From Agapanthus africanus (Eukaryota > Streptophyta > Magnoliopsida > Asparagales > Amaryllidaceae): DNA of 64,000 bases. The stretch spans positions 373,634,137 through 373,698,136 of the forward strand of contig JASDDO010000006.1 of assembly GCA_030015575.1 (NCBI GenBank), read 5' to 3'. Under the pieces are notes generated by a model. The model ran no database searches and was not told where the DNA came from. It was given only the letters and a program-made list of their open reading frames with translations. The translations under genes were made by a program, and so were the position numbers. This document shows positions 1-10,358 of the stretch, in pieces (within the stretch, counting starts at the first letter, position 1; each line of letters starts with the position of its first letter).

Positions 1-219
1 TGGTATTAAAAATTAGTTTTTAAAGGTTTCAGCTGAAACGATATTGTAAGGTTGGTTTCGTATCGGTTTCAGGTTTCGTATCGGTCTCCACCAAAACCGA
101 TACGAAACCACCACGTGTCGGTGGTTTTGGCCGAAACCTCAAACCTTGTTTGTTTTTGCTTTGACTAGTGTTTTTGAGTATGAACCGATGTTTTTTTGGG
201 TAGTGTATCAAAATTTCTT
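1..219 (+). repeat. End of array unit 0 (MITE tail plus SIRE-like 3' tail)
   Basis: These bases match 24140-24358 and 29895-30114. Positions 1-148 are the right part of the hAT-type MITE, ending CCTTG, and 149-156 (TTTGTTTT) are its right target duplication. The rest is the copia 3' tail. At 216-219 the sequence TCTT passes directly into a gypsy LTR fragment, exactly as at 24355-24358. This shows that at least one more repeat unit lies to the left of the window. Confidence 0.8.
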
Positions 220-345
220 ACCAATGAGCTACAAGTTCCTTCTTGCTGTTCAAAAGCAAATCAAACTTATAAATTGTGCTCAGGCCCAAGTACCCCGGTC
301 TGTATTTTTGAAAAAAAATTGTACAGAAAGTTTAGGGTTGTTACA
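220..345 (-). mobile_element. Truncated 3' LTR of gag-only gypsy element (unit 1)
   Basis: This 126-bp stretch matches the last part (plus-strand view) of the full LTR at 22992-23117 and ends in GTTGTTACA, the inverted LTR start TGTAACAAC. The rest of this LTR is missing because the array junction at 216-219 cuts it. On the minus strand the next bases, 346-366, form the purine tract AGGGAGGGTAGAA that primes plus-strand synthesis in gypsy elements. Confidence 0.8.
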
Positions 346-366
346 TTCTACCCTCCCTATAAAAAT
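346..366 (-). other. Polypurine tract of the minus-strand gypsy element
   Basis: Read on the minus strand it gives AGGGAGGGTAGAA directly before the LTR start TGTAACA. A degenerate copy of the motif AATTTCGAG...GAA lies just upstream, as it does before the LTR of the Tekay elements here. The tract in unit 2 (24484-24500) is weaker. Confidence 0.7.
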
Positions 367-511
367 TTCATTCTCGAAATTTGTAAAAGGAAAGCGTAAC
401 AGATTCAAGAAAAGTTTGGTGATAGAACTATTGGTAGTGTATGAAAAATATGTGAGAGAACGAAAGAATGCGATAGATTTGAAAAGAGTTGAGGATATTA
501 CCAGGTTTACC

Positions 512-1768
512 TTAGTCTACGGCCTCTGCTTCTTCGACCGCTAAAAGGAAAGCCTGACACCGTGGTTCATTCCTCCTAACTGGAGGCACATTTCTCTGTC
601 CTTGGGGCATGTTTCTCTGCCCTCGAGGCATGTTCCTCAGTGCCTGATGGAATTGGCGAGTAGATGGTGCAGGTGGTGGATCAGGGAGTGCAATGCGAGG
701 TGCAGGAGCCTGGATAGCAGGCTGCTGTGGGTAGTTGGTGGGTGGGTGAGCTGGGTTGCTTCTATAAGAATAGTTTCCAATTCCATGATTGGATGCACCA
801 CAAACTAGACACTGGCCTTTTGCGTGCCTGCAGTCCTTCCACAAGTGTTCATTCCTCTTAAAATAGAAGAAAAAACCTGGAATCGACTGGTTATTGATTT
901 CTTCCAATCTCCTGGGTTCAACAGTTGGTCTTGAAGAGGCTCCTCCTGCCATCTAATTGGCAGGACGCTTCACTCCTGCAGATTGATGATTGCCCTTCTT
1001 TTTCACCACTGCCTCATATCTTCGGGCAGCTTTCAAAGCCATATCATGGGTTGGGAAATCCCCTGTAGCTAATACAGCTTGGATTTCCGGGTCCAACCCT
1101 TGCAGAAATCTTCTAGCTCTGATCTCATCGGTCGGTATCAGGTGTGCCGCGAACCTATTAAGGTATTGTGTTAGCTGTATAGTATGTGATATATTGAAAA
1201 TCGAATTATTGAGTCATATCTTACCGACTGAGCATGGTGAACTCGGTATCATACTCATCTACAGATTTGGTCCACATTGAACCTTGTTGCAGATGGATGA
1301 ACTGCTGCTCCATATCAAAGTGGGCAGTCTCAGGGAAGTATTTTGCGTCGAACATGTCGTGGAAAATCTTCCATTCGATCGGTTGGGCGAGATGGCTTTC
1401 TTCCGCCTTCCACCAAACCCGTGCATTGTCCGTAAGTTGTAGCTTCATAACACGGACCCAAGCTATCTCTGGCACTTTTGCCGCTGCCAGATCGTCCTCA
1501 ATGCTCTGAGCCCATTCCTCAGCTTCCAGCGGGCTCTCCTTTCCTAAAAATTGCTTGGGATGCAAGGCTCTGAATTGCTTTACCCTAGATGTCTCAGCCT
1601 CAGGACGGTTCATCAATATAGCAGTCTGCTGCTGCTGTCCCTCCAGGAGGTTATAGATCGCCTTGAGCAGTACTGTCTGCTCATTGATTGGAGCAGTGAC
1701 GGCAGGTGTGAGTGGTAGCGGTGGCGGAGTGTTGTTGACATTCGTGCTGGTGTTGTTTGGGGAATCGA
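512..1768 (-). pseudogene. Broken gag of a Tekay-related gypsy element (unit 1)
   Basis: Capsid-type gag of a Ty3/gypsy element, which would form the nucleoprotein particle. The capsid core lies at 1616-1225, with residues such as VWWKAEE and FDAKYFPET that match the gag of the Tekay copies at 5860 and 13606. It continues at 1154-515 with RARRF, then a nucleocapsid part. The zinc knuckle CLVCGASNHGIGN lacks its last Cys (Tyr instead); unit 2 keeps it. The start codon seen in unit 2 is ATC here (near 1766), and a frameshift lies near 1640. A 70-bp intron-like insertion (1155-1224) interrupts the frame. The stop is at 512-514. No protease, RT or integrase follows; the purine tract comes next, so the element is gag-only. 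It cannot make an intact protein as it stands. Confidence 0.8.
1155..1224 (-). other. Candidate 70-nt intron inside gypsy gag (unit 1)
   Basis: On the minus strand the insertion begins GTAAGATATG and ends CCTTAATAG, with a consensus branch site CTAAC 16 nt before its end, and it is AT-rich. Removing it joins codon phase 2 to phase 2, and the join falls exactly where the Tekay gag reads LSRFAGPLV and this gag would read LSRFAAHLI. Keeping it gives an immediate TAA stop after the fourth intron base. This is a spliceosomal intron by every visible signal, though splicing itself cannot be shown from sequence. Confidence 0.65.
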
Positions 1769-1932
1769 TAACCTTGAATGAAAAATTAGGGTTATGAGAG
1801 ATTCAAAGAATTTTGAAGTAGTGAGATTCAAGGAATATGTAATATAAAGAATGTTTTCAGTTGCTGTTTTTTGTGTTATATTGCTTAGTATGTCTCACGC
1901 AGAACTGACCTGCATGGGCCACCAACAAAACC

Positions 1933-2610
1933 TGTCATGCCCCGCTTCCTGGTATGTGGGCAGAGGGCGCGACGGGCCCGCTACGTATTTACTCAGAAGT
2001 AAATACGCTAAGCGTAACTAAGCAATATAAAAGAAATATACAAAAGAGACAAATGTAATGAACAACTTTATTTATTAACATTCTTTTTACAATACATCGG
2101 AAAAGTAAATACATGGAATGGAAGCAATGCCTAAATAGTGGCATAACAGAAATGAAAATATAGAAATGAAATGTACAAGTAACTAGAGCTCCGGGTCGAA
2201 AGCTAGCTGGTCCAAATCCTCGCTGGTGGGCACGATCTCCTGAAGGTCCGATCCACCTGACAACATTCCAAAGAAGAAGGAGAAGGAATGTCGTCAGCGA
2301 ACAATCGCTCGGTAAGTCCCAAAGATAAGAGAGCAGTAAAATAGACAGAGAAAGACTGTAGCGTTTAAAGTTGTATTATATTGTTAACGCTGTTATTTGT
2401 AGCTTGGTACAGAAAATGCCAGTGTATACGTGGGGAGTCCGGCTTACACCGTTGACTTTGGTAACCCGTAGTACAAGGCTCCGTCGATAATACCACGGAA
2501 CAACGGCATGGATATAATTACGTCATAAGTGACCACCTCATTCCACCTTTAACATATTCCATACCAGTCTACCCTTTATAAACCCCACAATATCTTGATT
2601 GCATTGTTTG
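1933..2610 (-). mobile_element. LTR of gag-only gypsy element, part 1 (unit 1)
   Basis: The LTR reads TGTCATGCCCCGC at its left end (plus strand) and is the 5' LTR of the minus-strand element. It is split at 2610/20972 by the Tekay composite; both parts together make about 2.82 kb, against 2820 bp in the uninterrupted copy at 26068-28887. Between LTR and gag, the primer site region reads TGGTGGCCCATGCAGG on the minus strand. This is a poor match to the usual initiator-Met site, so the primer tRNA is unresolved. Confidence 0.8.
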
Positions 2611-5493
2611 TGTAACACCCGAGCCCAATAATACTATGTATACTACTAGTTGAGGGTTATTTATTGCTCATTCCAATTTTCCTGATTTTCTGGTGTTTAT
2701 TGCTAAATTTTACCCGGTTAAGTCATTTTGGCACATAACAAATTTTAACTCCGAAAATGAAATTTAAGATGTCCATGTTGGCCTACTCGTCGCCACTAGT
2801 CGCGTGGTAGCGTCCGCGTGTCGAGATTCCGTTCCGTTTGGTTAAACGGGCCAGTTTGGGCGACTACGCGCGCGTGCAAGTGTCCGACTTGGGGGCATGC
2901 ATTTTAATCACTAAACACCTCTTTTCAAAATTTGGAACCCGCTTAAAATCCTAAAATTTGAATTTGGAACCTTTGGGCGCAACCCGGGCGCGATTTGGAA
3001 ATGTTTCATTTCGCGCCAAAAGGGCCCATTTAAATTTAATATCGAATATATATATATATATTCAAATCTCTAATTCATAACAGCAAATCCCTCAAATCCT
3101 ACGCAAAATCCTTCTCATATTTTTCCCCCGGCCAATCACGAGCTCCCATTGAGCTCGTGGGCCCCGCTCCCTTTCCTCATCTCTCTCTCTCTCTCTTCCC
3201 TCTATCCCTCACTCTTTCTCTCCCCAATCTCCCTTTCCTCATCTCCCTCTCTCTCTCTTCCTCTTTATATACGTAACCTTACGCAGCCGCCTCCCTCGAC
3301 CCTCGTCTCCCATCGCGAACCCTAACCCTAGCTCACCGCAGATCTCACCGCCGATCTCCCGCGACCTCGCCGTCGCCGCCCTCGCCACCACGAGACCGCC
3401 GCACTTTCCTCCTCCCTCCTTCCTCCTCTCCCCTGCGCCTGCACCCATTCCCGACCTCGCATCCACCTTCGCAGACCTCACCGTCGACGCCACCCATCGT
3501 CGTCGACGACCCCCGCGGCACCCTCTCACCCTACTCAACCCGACCTCGTCGTCGTTTCCTTCCTCCCCTCGCCGGAACAGTAAACCCGAGCCCTAACCCA
3601 TCGCCTACCCCGCTGTTCGCCGGAGAAACGTGCCGGCGACCTCGTCGACGCCACCTCCGACCACCTCCCTCTCTCCCACGACCACCAGAGCCGACCACAC
3701 TCTTCCCCACTCGCCGCAGCACCCTATTCCGCGCACCCCGAAGCCTCCACCCTTGCTGCAGCCGCCGCCGTCGCTTCGCCGGCGATCCAGTGCCGTCGAG
3801 CCATCGTGTTTGCACCCTGTTTCTTCTCTGTGAGTTTTCCTTATGCTTCCTTCTGGTACAATCCCTCCGCTGGTCCATACTTTGGATGCGTAGTTTATGT
3901 TCGCTAACTTTGTTGTTTCTGTTCGTTGCCGGAATCCGACCGTGCCGTCTTGGCGAACCCGACGCTCCAGTGAAGCCCCTGGTCCGTGTGATCCCGTTGA
4001 CCTCTGTTGGGACTCGATCCGTGGCCCGTGCTATCTTATCGCGTTTTCTGCCGACTTTGCATCCGCGTTCCAGTTTGCAGACCGTCGAGGCAAGTATCTG
4101 AATACTTGCTTGAACATGCTAACGTGCGAGATCTAGTCTTGCCACGCAATTTAATTCACACTATTTAATCCCGTAACTTAATGATGGTAATGGATATCAT
4201 ATTATTGCAGTTATCTTAACCTGGAATCGTTACAACAGTTCTTAGTAATTAATTAACCCACATCACTCCATGCTTTAACTAAATAAAACGACTAAATTAT
4301 ATCTGCTTGAACTGTTAAACTATTCTTGAGACAATTATTACATTTAGTATAATTTCATGTAGTTCCTTAATTTATAAGTGTGAATATTGCTTTACCCTGT
4401 GGCTATTACACCCTAAAGATGATTGAACATGTTAATGAGAGAATATAAACATCACTGTAGTTATATGGAATATTGTGGTTAAATACTGTTTCCTGCTGTT
4501 GTTCATTATTGATTGTGTACCTGCTGTGAGCACTTACCCGATTGCACGACATATTGGCCTGACCCTGATACACCTGACATATACATCCTGTTGTACCATG
4601 ACATTACTTGTTCCCTGATTTCATGCCTAATGCCGACAAACCTGACCATTCCTGCTGTCGATCCAGACAGACCTACTTCTACTTGATTTTGTTGGCATTA
4701 GTCCTTGACTACTGAATACCTGACCTGACATACATAGTTTGGGGGTATGGGGAAATCAAAGGTGAAACCGACTTGTAACTCAACAGTTCGATACATTGTT
4801 CTGATCAGTCTTACGGGCTTGGCCAGCTCCGGAGTGTTGTTGCTGACATCACTCATCCATCCTACTACCTTTTACTGCTTAGCGGCACGTCTCGGATTCA
4901 GCCCCGAGGATCATGACCGTGGTCCCGGGCACGCACGAGATACTATTGAGTTACATCGACGATTCATCAATTGGTTTCAAAGACTATAGAGTAGAAAACC
5001 TGATAGGACAGTTTAGTCACCATTGCACATTACCCTGCTTGTTACTTCTTATTACTGCTTTATTCATGTTCATGTTTGCATTGTTTATTACCATGTTTTA
5101 CTGTATACTTGATATCATGACGCGCTGACGTCTGGGTTTTGCATGGCCCAGATTCCGGACCCTTGTCGTCGACCGAGCAGGAGTACTTCAGCCAGCAGGC
5201 TGAACAGTGAGTCCTTAGGATTTAGTTTATTTATTGCTTTTCATTTCCAGATGTGAGCCCGCATTATGGGACGTACTGTTTATTCATTGTATTGGATCAT
5301 TAGCTTCCGCACTTATTGTTTATTGATTCTTGTTATATTGGATTTGGACATGTATTAGTTTAGTTTATTTGTACTGTTCTTGATAACCTTACAACCGTAA
5401 TGTGACTGTGGATGGATACTTCCTACCCACAGGTAGCATGGTTGGCTATGTCACGTGCCCAAACGCGCGTACTCTGGGAAGTGGGGCGTGACA
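2611..5493 (+). mobile_element. Tekay LTR 1
   Basis: It begins TGTAACACCCGAG and ends GGGGCGTGACA. A TATATA box lies at 3266-3271 after long CT-rich tracts and is followed by a GC-rich stretch with no believable gene. A candidate GC-type splice donor (GAG/GCAAGT) is at 4090. LTR 1 differs from LTRs 2 and 3 at about ten sites, all before about 3875, and is nearly identical to LTR 2 after that. Confidence 0.9.
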
Positions 5494-5501
5494 TGGTTTT
5501 A

Positions 5502-5519
5502 TGGTATCAGAGACATAGG
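5502..5519 (+). other. Primer binding site, initiator-Met type (copy 1)
   Basis: TGGTATCAGAGACATAGG, 8 nt after the LTR end, has the TGGTATCAGAG core that pairs with the 3' end of initiator tRNA-Met in plant gypsy and copia elements. Confidence 0.85.
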
Positions 5520-5859
5520 TTAATTGGGTTGATTCTTTGTAGTTGGGTATTGCACCCGATACACGAATCAAAATACCCGTGATTAGGAAACATGTCCTGC
5601 CACCTTGACCGTTTTACCGTCCTTGAATCATTCTTCCGGATCATGTCGACATGCAAACTTACTTTGCATTGTCAATTCGAAAGCCTAATCTCTTGTTATC
5701 TCTAGGACTTAGGCGACTTGAGTGGAGTTAAGTAATTGCGGCTATGATACCGCGGCATAGCTACAATGCAGTACTCTATTTAGGTATCTTGGAGTTCTAG
5801 CCTTGATTTATATATTGAATCTATCATCATGCTAATGTGTTTGTTTTGATTTCAGGATC

Positions 5860-8800
5860 ATGGCAGATAAAAATTTCAAGACGTATCAGAGGCGTGTGGA
5901 TGAAGCCGCCATGTTAGGAGTGATACGTGGGATGTTGGAGAATCAGAAGAGACAAACTGAACTGATCCAACAACAGGCAGATTCATTTCAGGAGGGTTTG
6001 CAGGCTATTCAGCAGTCTGTAAACACCGCTGTAGCGAAGCCAGTTGACCGAGTAGGGACCGTGGCAGATTTCAGACGGTTGGGTCCTACTACTTTCACTG
6101 GCTTGGAGGAGCCATTGCCAGCCGAGCAGTGGCTCGTGGACACGGAGAATTTACTGATTGCAGCACAGATCCCTGAAGACAAGAGAGTTGATGTGGTGCG
6201 CATTCAGCTGGTGGATTACGCTCGAGAGTGGTGGCTTGTGGAGGAGACCCGCTTGTCCAAGCCAATCAGTTGGGCGGATTTCTCCAAAAGTTTCTTGGAA
6301 AAGTTCTTCCCGCGGACTGCACGGGAGGAAATGGAGGAGAGATTTATTGGGCTGAAACAAAATGGAGCAGCGGTGGATGTACATGCAGCGGAGTGGACGA
6401 GACTCAGCCGTTTCGCTGGACCCTTAGTCGCCAAGGAGGCAGACAGGGCGCGAAGGTTCTTGCGCAGTTTGGATGTGGACATCCAGAGGCAGATTGTCTC
6501 CCTGGGTTTGACCACTTTCTCACAGGTTCTTACGGCAGCCAGAGAGCAGCAGAGTTTATCAGGATCGAAAGGGAACCTTCACCAGATAGCAGTTGCGGCT
6601 AGGAAGCCTGCATTTGTACCTAACCGAGATCATGGGCGCAGAGGTATTCCAGTGGACCGTCGAGGTGTAGCGCCAATGAAGAAGCCTGTGATCGTTGATC
6701 GAAGGAAGAGCATGATTTGTGATTACTGCCGATTACCTGGGCACGTGCAGAAGGATTGTCGAAGGAGACTAGGACTTTGTCTGGTTTGTGGGGCAGCCGA
6801 TCACGCAGTTGGTACTTGTCCGTCGAAGCTTCGCACGAGAGATGATATACGGAAGCCTCCGCAGAGACCGTTCCAAGGGCAGAAGCAGCTGACACAAGGA
6901 CCCAACCAGGGTCGAGCTTTCACTTTGACAGCTGAGGAAGCCAAGGCATCAGGAGAAGTGGTTTCAGGTACTGTACTCGTTCGTGGTTTTCCTGCTTTGG
7001 CATTATTTGATTCCGGAGCATCCCACTGTTTTATGTCATCCAAATTTATAACTACACACTCGATCACCTGCACGACCTTGTCTAGTTTCTGGGACATACA
7101 CACTGGGAATGGGAAAATCATAGCTAGTAAGGAATGTAGAGATTGTACGGTTGTTGTTTGCGGACGAGAGCTTTTTGCAGATTTCTTGGTGATTGATACG
7201 GGCAGTTATGAAGTAGTCTTGGGAATGGATTTTCTTGGCACTTTCCACGCACACATTGATTGTAGGGCAAGGAAAGTAATTTTCCAGATTCCCGGGCACC
7301 CTGAGTTTACTTTCATTGGAGGAAGCAGTTCTGTCGGGCCAGTCGAGTTTAGGGCTAGGCCGACAAACAGTATTCTTGAGGCAATGGAGGTGGAAGAGCC
7401 AACAGTTGTTCGCGACTTTATGGATGTGTTCGAGGATATTTCGGGCTTACCGCCGAAGCGAGATGTGGAGTTTGCGATTGACCTCATTCCTGGTGCAGCG
7501 CCAGTATCAAAATCTTATTATCCGATGGCACCGGTGGAATTAGAAGAAGTTAAGAAACAGGTGGGTGAATTACTCGAGAAGGGATGGATTCGAAGCAGCA
7601 ACTCACCTTGGGGAGCTCCAGTTCTTTTAGTGAAGAAGAAGGATGGCACGGAAGGATGTGCATCGATTACCGAGAATTAAACCGGGTGACTATTAAGAAC
7701 AAGTACCCGATCCCTCGCATTGGAGAACTTTTTGAGCAGCTTAGTGGCGCGGGGGTATTCTCGAAACTGGACTTGCGATCAGGATATCATCAGGTCCGAG
7801 TGAAGGCAGAAGACATTTGCAAGACGGCGTTTCGAACTCGGTATGGGCATTTCGAGTATTTAGTGATGCCCTTCGGAGTGACTAATGCGCCGGCAATATT
7901 TATGGACTTGATGAACATGATCTTTTCACCGTTCTTGGACCAGTTTATTGTGGTATTCATTGACGATATTCTGGTGTACTCAAAGAGTCCGGAGGAGCAT
8001 GCTGAGCACTTAAGGATCGCACTGCAAACGCTGAGACAGGAGAAATTATTCGCGAAGATGAGTAAGTGCGAATTCTGGTTGGAAGAAGTGAAGTTTCTGA
8101 GGCATGTCGTGTCGGGCGATGGAATCGCCGTTGATCCCGAGAAGATTGCAGCAGTTCGAGATTGGCCTGTTCCGAAGAATGTTGCAGAGATAAGAAGTTT
8201 TCTTGGATTCGCCGGTTACTACAGAAGATTTGTGGAGAACTTCGCTCGTTTAGCTGAGCCGTTAACCAAGCTTACGCGTAAGGAGGTACCGTTTGTTTGG
8301 ACAGATGGATGTGCATTGGCCTTCGAGACGTTGAAGCAGAAGTTGATAACCGCCCCTATCCTAACCGTACCGGATGATTCAGGAGGACTGGTGATTCACA
8401 GCGACGCATCTGGAAAAGGATTGGGATGTGTTTTGATGCAGAACGGGAAAGTCGTCGCTTACGCATCGAGACAGCTGAAGACTCATGAGCAGAACTATCC
8501 GACTCATGAGCAGAACTATCCGACTCATGACTTAGAGCTTGCAGCCGTGATCTTCGCCCTGAAGATTTGGAGACACTACCTTTTGGGCGAGAGAGTTGAA
8601 GTCTTTACGGATCACAAGAGTTTGAAATATGTGTTCACTCAGAAGGAGTTGAACATGAGGCAACGCAGATGGTTAGAGTTGATGGCCGACTACGACCTTG
8701 ATCTTAAGTACCATCCGGGAAAAGTTAACGTCGTGCCGGATGCGCTAAGTCGGTTGCCAGCCATTCAGGTATTGACCGCACAAAGGGAGATCATTGCGGA

Positions 8801-10300
8801 TTTTCAGAGATTTGACTTGGAGGTCGTGCTACCACATGCTAAGGGACAGTTGATGCAACTGCAAGTACAGTCGTCTTTAGTTGAGAAGATTAAAGCAGCA
8901 CAATCGCAGGATCCTAGATTGCAAAAGTTTCGGGAGCAGGTTGAAGCCGGATTGCGAACCGATTTACTGATCCATGAAGACGGTTCTTTGAGATATGGTA
9001 GCCGTGTGTGTGTGCCAAAAGGAGATGTGCGTGAAGAGCTTATGAGGGAGGCACACAGTTCAGCTTACTCTGTACATCCAGGAGGGACAAAGATGTACCG
9101 AGATATTCGACAGCACTTCTGGTGGGAAGGTATGAAACGGGAAATTGCTCGCTTCGTGGCTAAGTGCTTGGTGTGTCAGCAAGTCAAGGCTGAACACCAA
9201 AGGGTTGCTGGTTTGTTGCAACCACTTCCGATTCCTCAGTGGAAGTGGGAACATATAACCATGGATTTCGTGACGGCTCTACCGCGGAGTCCAAAGGGTA
9301 ACAATGCTGTATGGGTGATTGTCGATCGGTTGACCAAGGCAGCTCACTTTATTCCTTTTCGGGTTGGTCAATCGACAGAGACTTTGGCAGAGCGATATAT
9401 GCGGGAGATTGTCAGATTGCATGGAGTACCGGTAAGCATCGTGTCCAATCGGGACACTCGGTTCTTGTCGCACTTTTGGAGGAGTTTACAAGAAAGTTTG
9501 GGGACTCGATTGAAGTTCAGCACAGCTTATCATCCTCAGACTGATGGACAATCGGAGAGAACGATCCAGACCCTTGAAGATATGTTGAGAGCTTGCATGT
9601 TGGACTTTAAAGGTTCTTGGGAAGACCATCTACACCTGGTGGAGTTTTCATACAACAATAGTTTCCAAGCAACTATTCAGATGGCCCCGTTTGAAGCGTT
9701 GTATGGTCGTAAGTGCCGTTCACCTGTATGTTGGGATGATGTGGGTGAACGAAGGTTACTAGGGCCAGACTTGGTGGTACAGACAGTTGAGAAGGTGAAT
9801 ACAATCAGGAAGCATATGAAGGCAGCTCAAGACAGACAGAAGAGTTGGGCCGACACGTCAAGAAGACCTCTAGAGTTCGCCGTGGGCGATTTGGTATTCC
9901 TGAAGATATCACCGACTAGAGAGGTGATTCGCTTTGGAAGTCGGGGAAAGCTTAGTCCCCGATTCGTTGGACCCTTCGAGATATTGGAGCGTGTTGGAGA
10001 GGTATCGTACCGGTTGGCGTTACCATCGTCATTAGCAGGAGTTCACGATGTGTTTCATGTGTCTCAACTACGGAGGTATGTTCGTGATGAGCTCATGTCT
10101 TGGATCATTCGGAGTTGACCGTTCGGGAGGACCTGACTTTTGAGGAGCGACCAGTCGAGATCAAGGATCAAAGAGAAAAGGTTCTTAAGAACAAGGTTAT
10201 CCCTCTTGTGCTAGTTTCTTGGGGTAACCGATCGCATGGAGAATCTACTTGGGAGCGAGAAGACGAGATCCGGCAGAAATTCCCTCATTTTTTCCAGTAG
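5860..10300 (+). pseudogene. Tekay gag-pol polyprotein, internal copy 1 (frameshifted)
   Basis: The start ATG at 5860 follows a candidate splice acceptor (5854-5855). Domains in order: capsid (about residues 60-235), two zinc knuckles near residues 287-320 (CDYCRLPGHVQKDC, CLVCGAADHAVGTC), aspartic protease with DSGA near 7009, RT with FIDD near 7960, RNase H near 8390-8670, integrase with HHCC zinc finger and DDE core (9050-9700), and a chromodomain at the C-terminus. Lesions relative to copy 2: a one-base deletion at 7650/7651, a second at 10091/10092, a 21-bp tandem duplication in RNase H (8481-8522), and integrase catalytic Asp changed to Asn at 9447-9449. The normal product would copy and integrate the element; this copy cannot. 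Confidence 0.9.
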
Positions 10301-10320
10301 TTAGTTATCTTGTATTCTTG

Positions 10321-10358
10321 GAATTTCGAGGACGAAATTCTTTTGTAGTTGGGTATGA
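10321..10358 (+). other. Pre-LTR hairpin and polypurine region (copy 1)
   Basis: GAATTTCGAGGACGAAATTC at 10321-10340 is an inverted repeat with an 8-bp stem and AGGA loop. The polypurine-like GTAGTTGGGTATGA then leads into the LTR. The same arrangement occurs at 18048-18085 and 49476-49514. Confidence 0.7.

Noticed and set aside
1175..1224. A shorter 50-nt intron ending at TATACAG
   Set aside because: Using that acceptor puts a TAA directly after the junction and fits gag homology worse than the 70-nt version.
3239..3878. GC-rich ORFs on both strands in the Tekay LTR (also near 10985-11579 and 18712-19306)
   Set aside because: They are Arg- or Pro-rich frames in a GC-rich transcribed leader, repeated because the LTR is repeated, with no domain.
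4747..4989. 80-codon ORF repeated identically at 12493 and 20220
   Set aside because: It lies in LTR sequence; identity reflects recent LTR duplication, not coding constraint.
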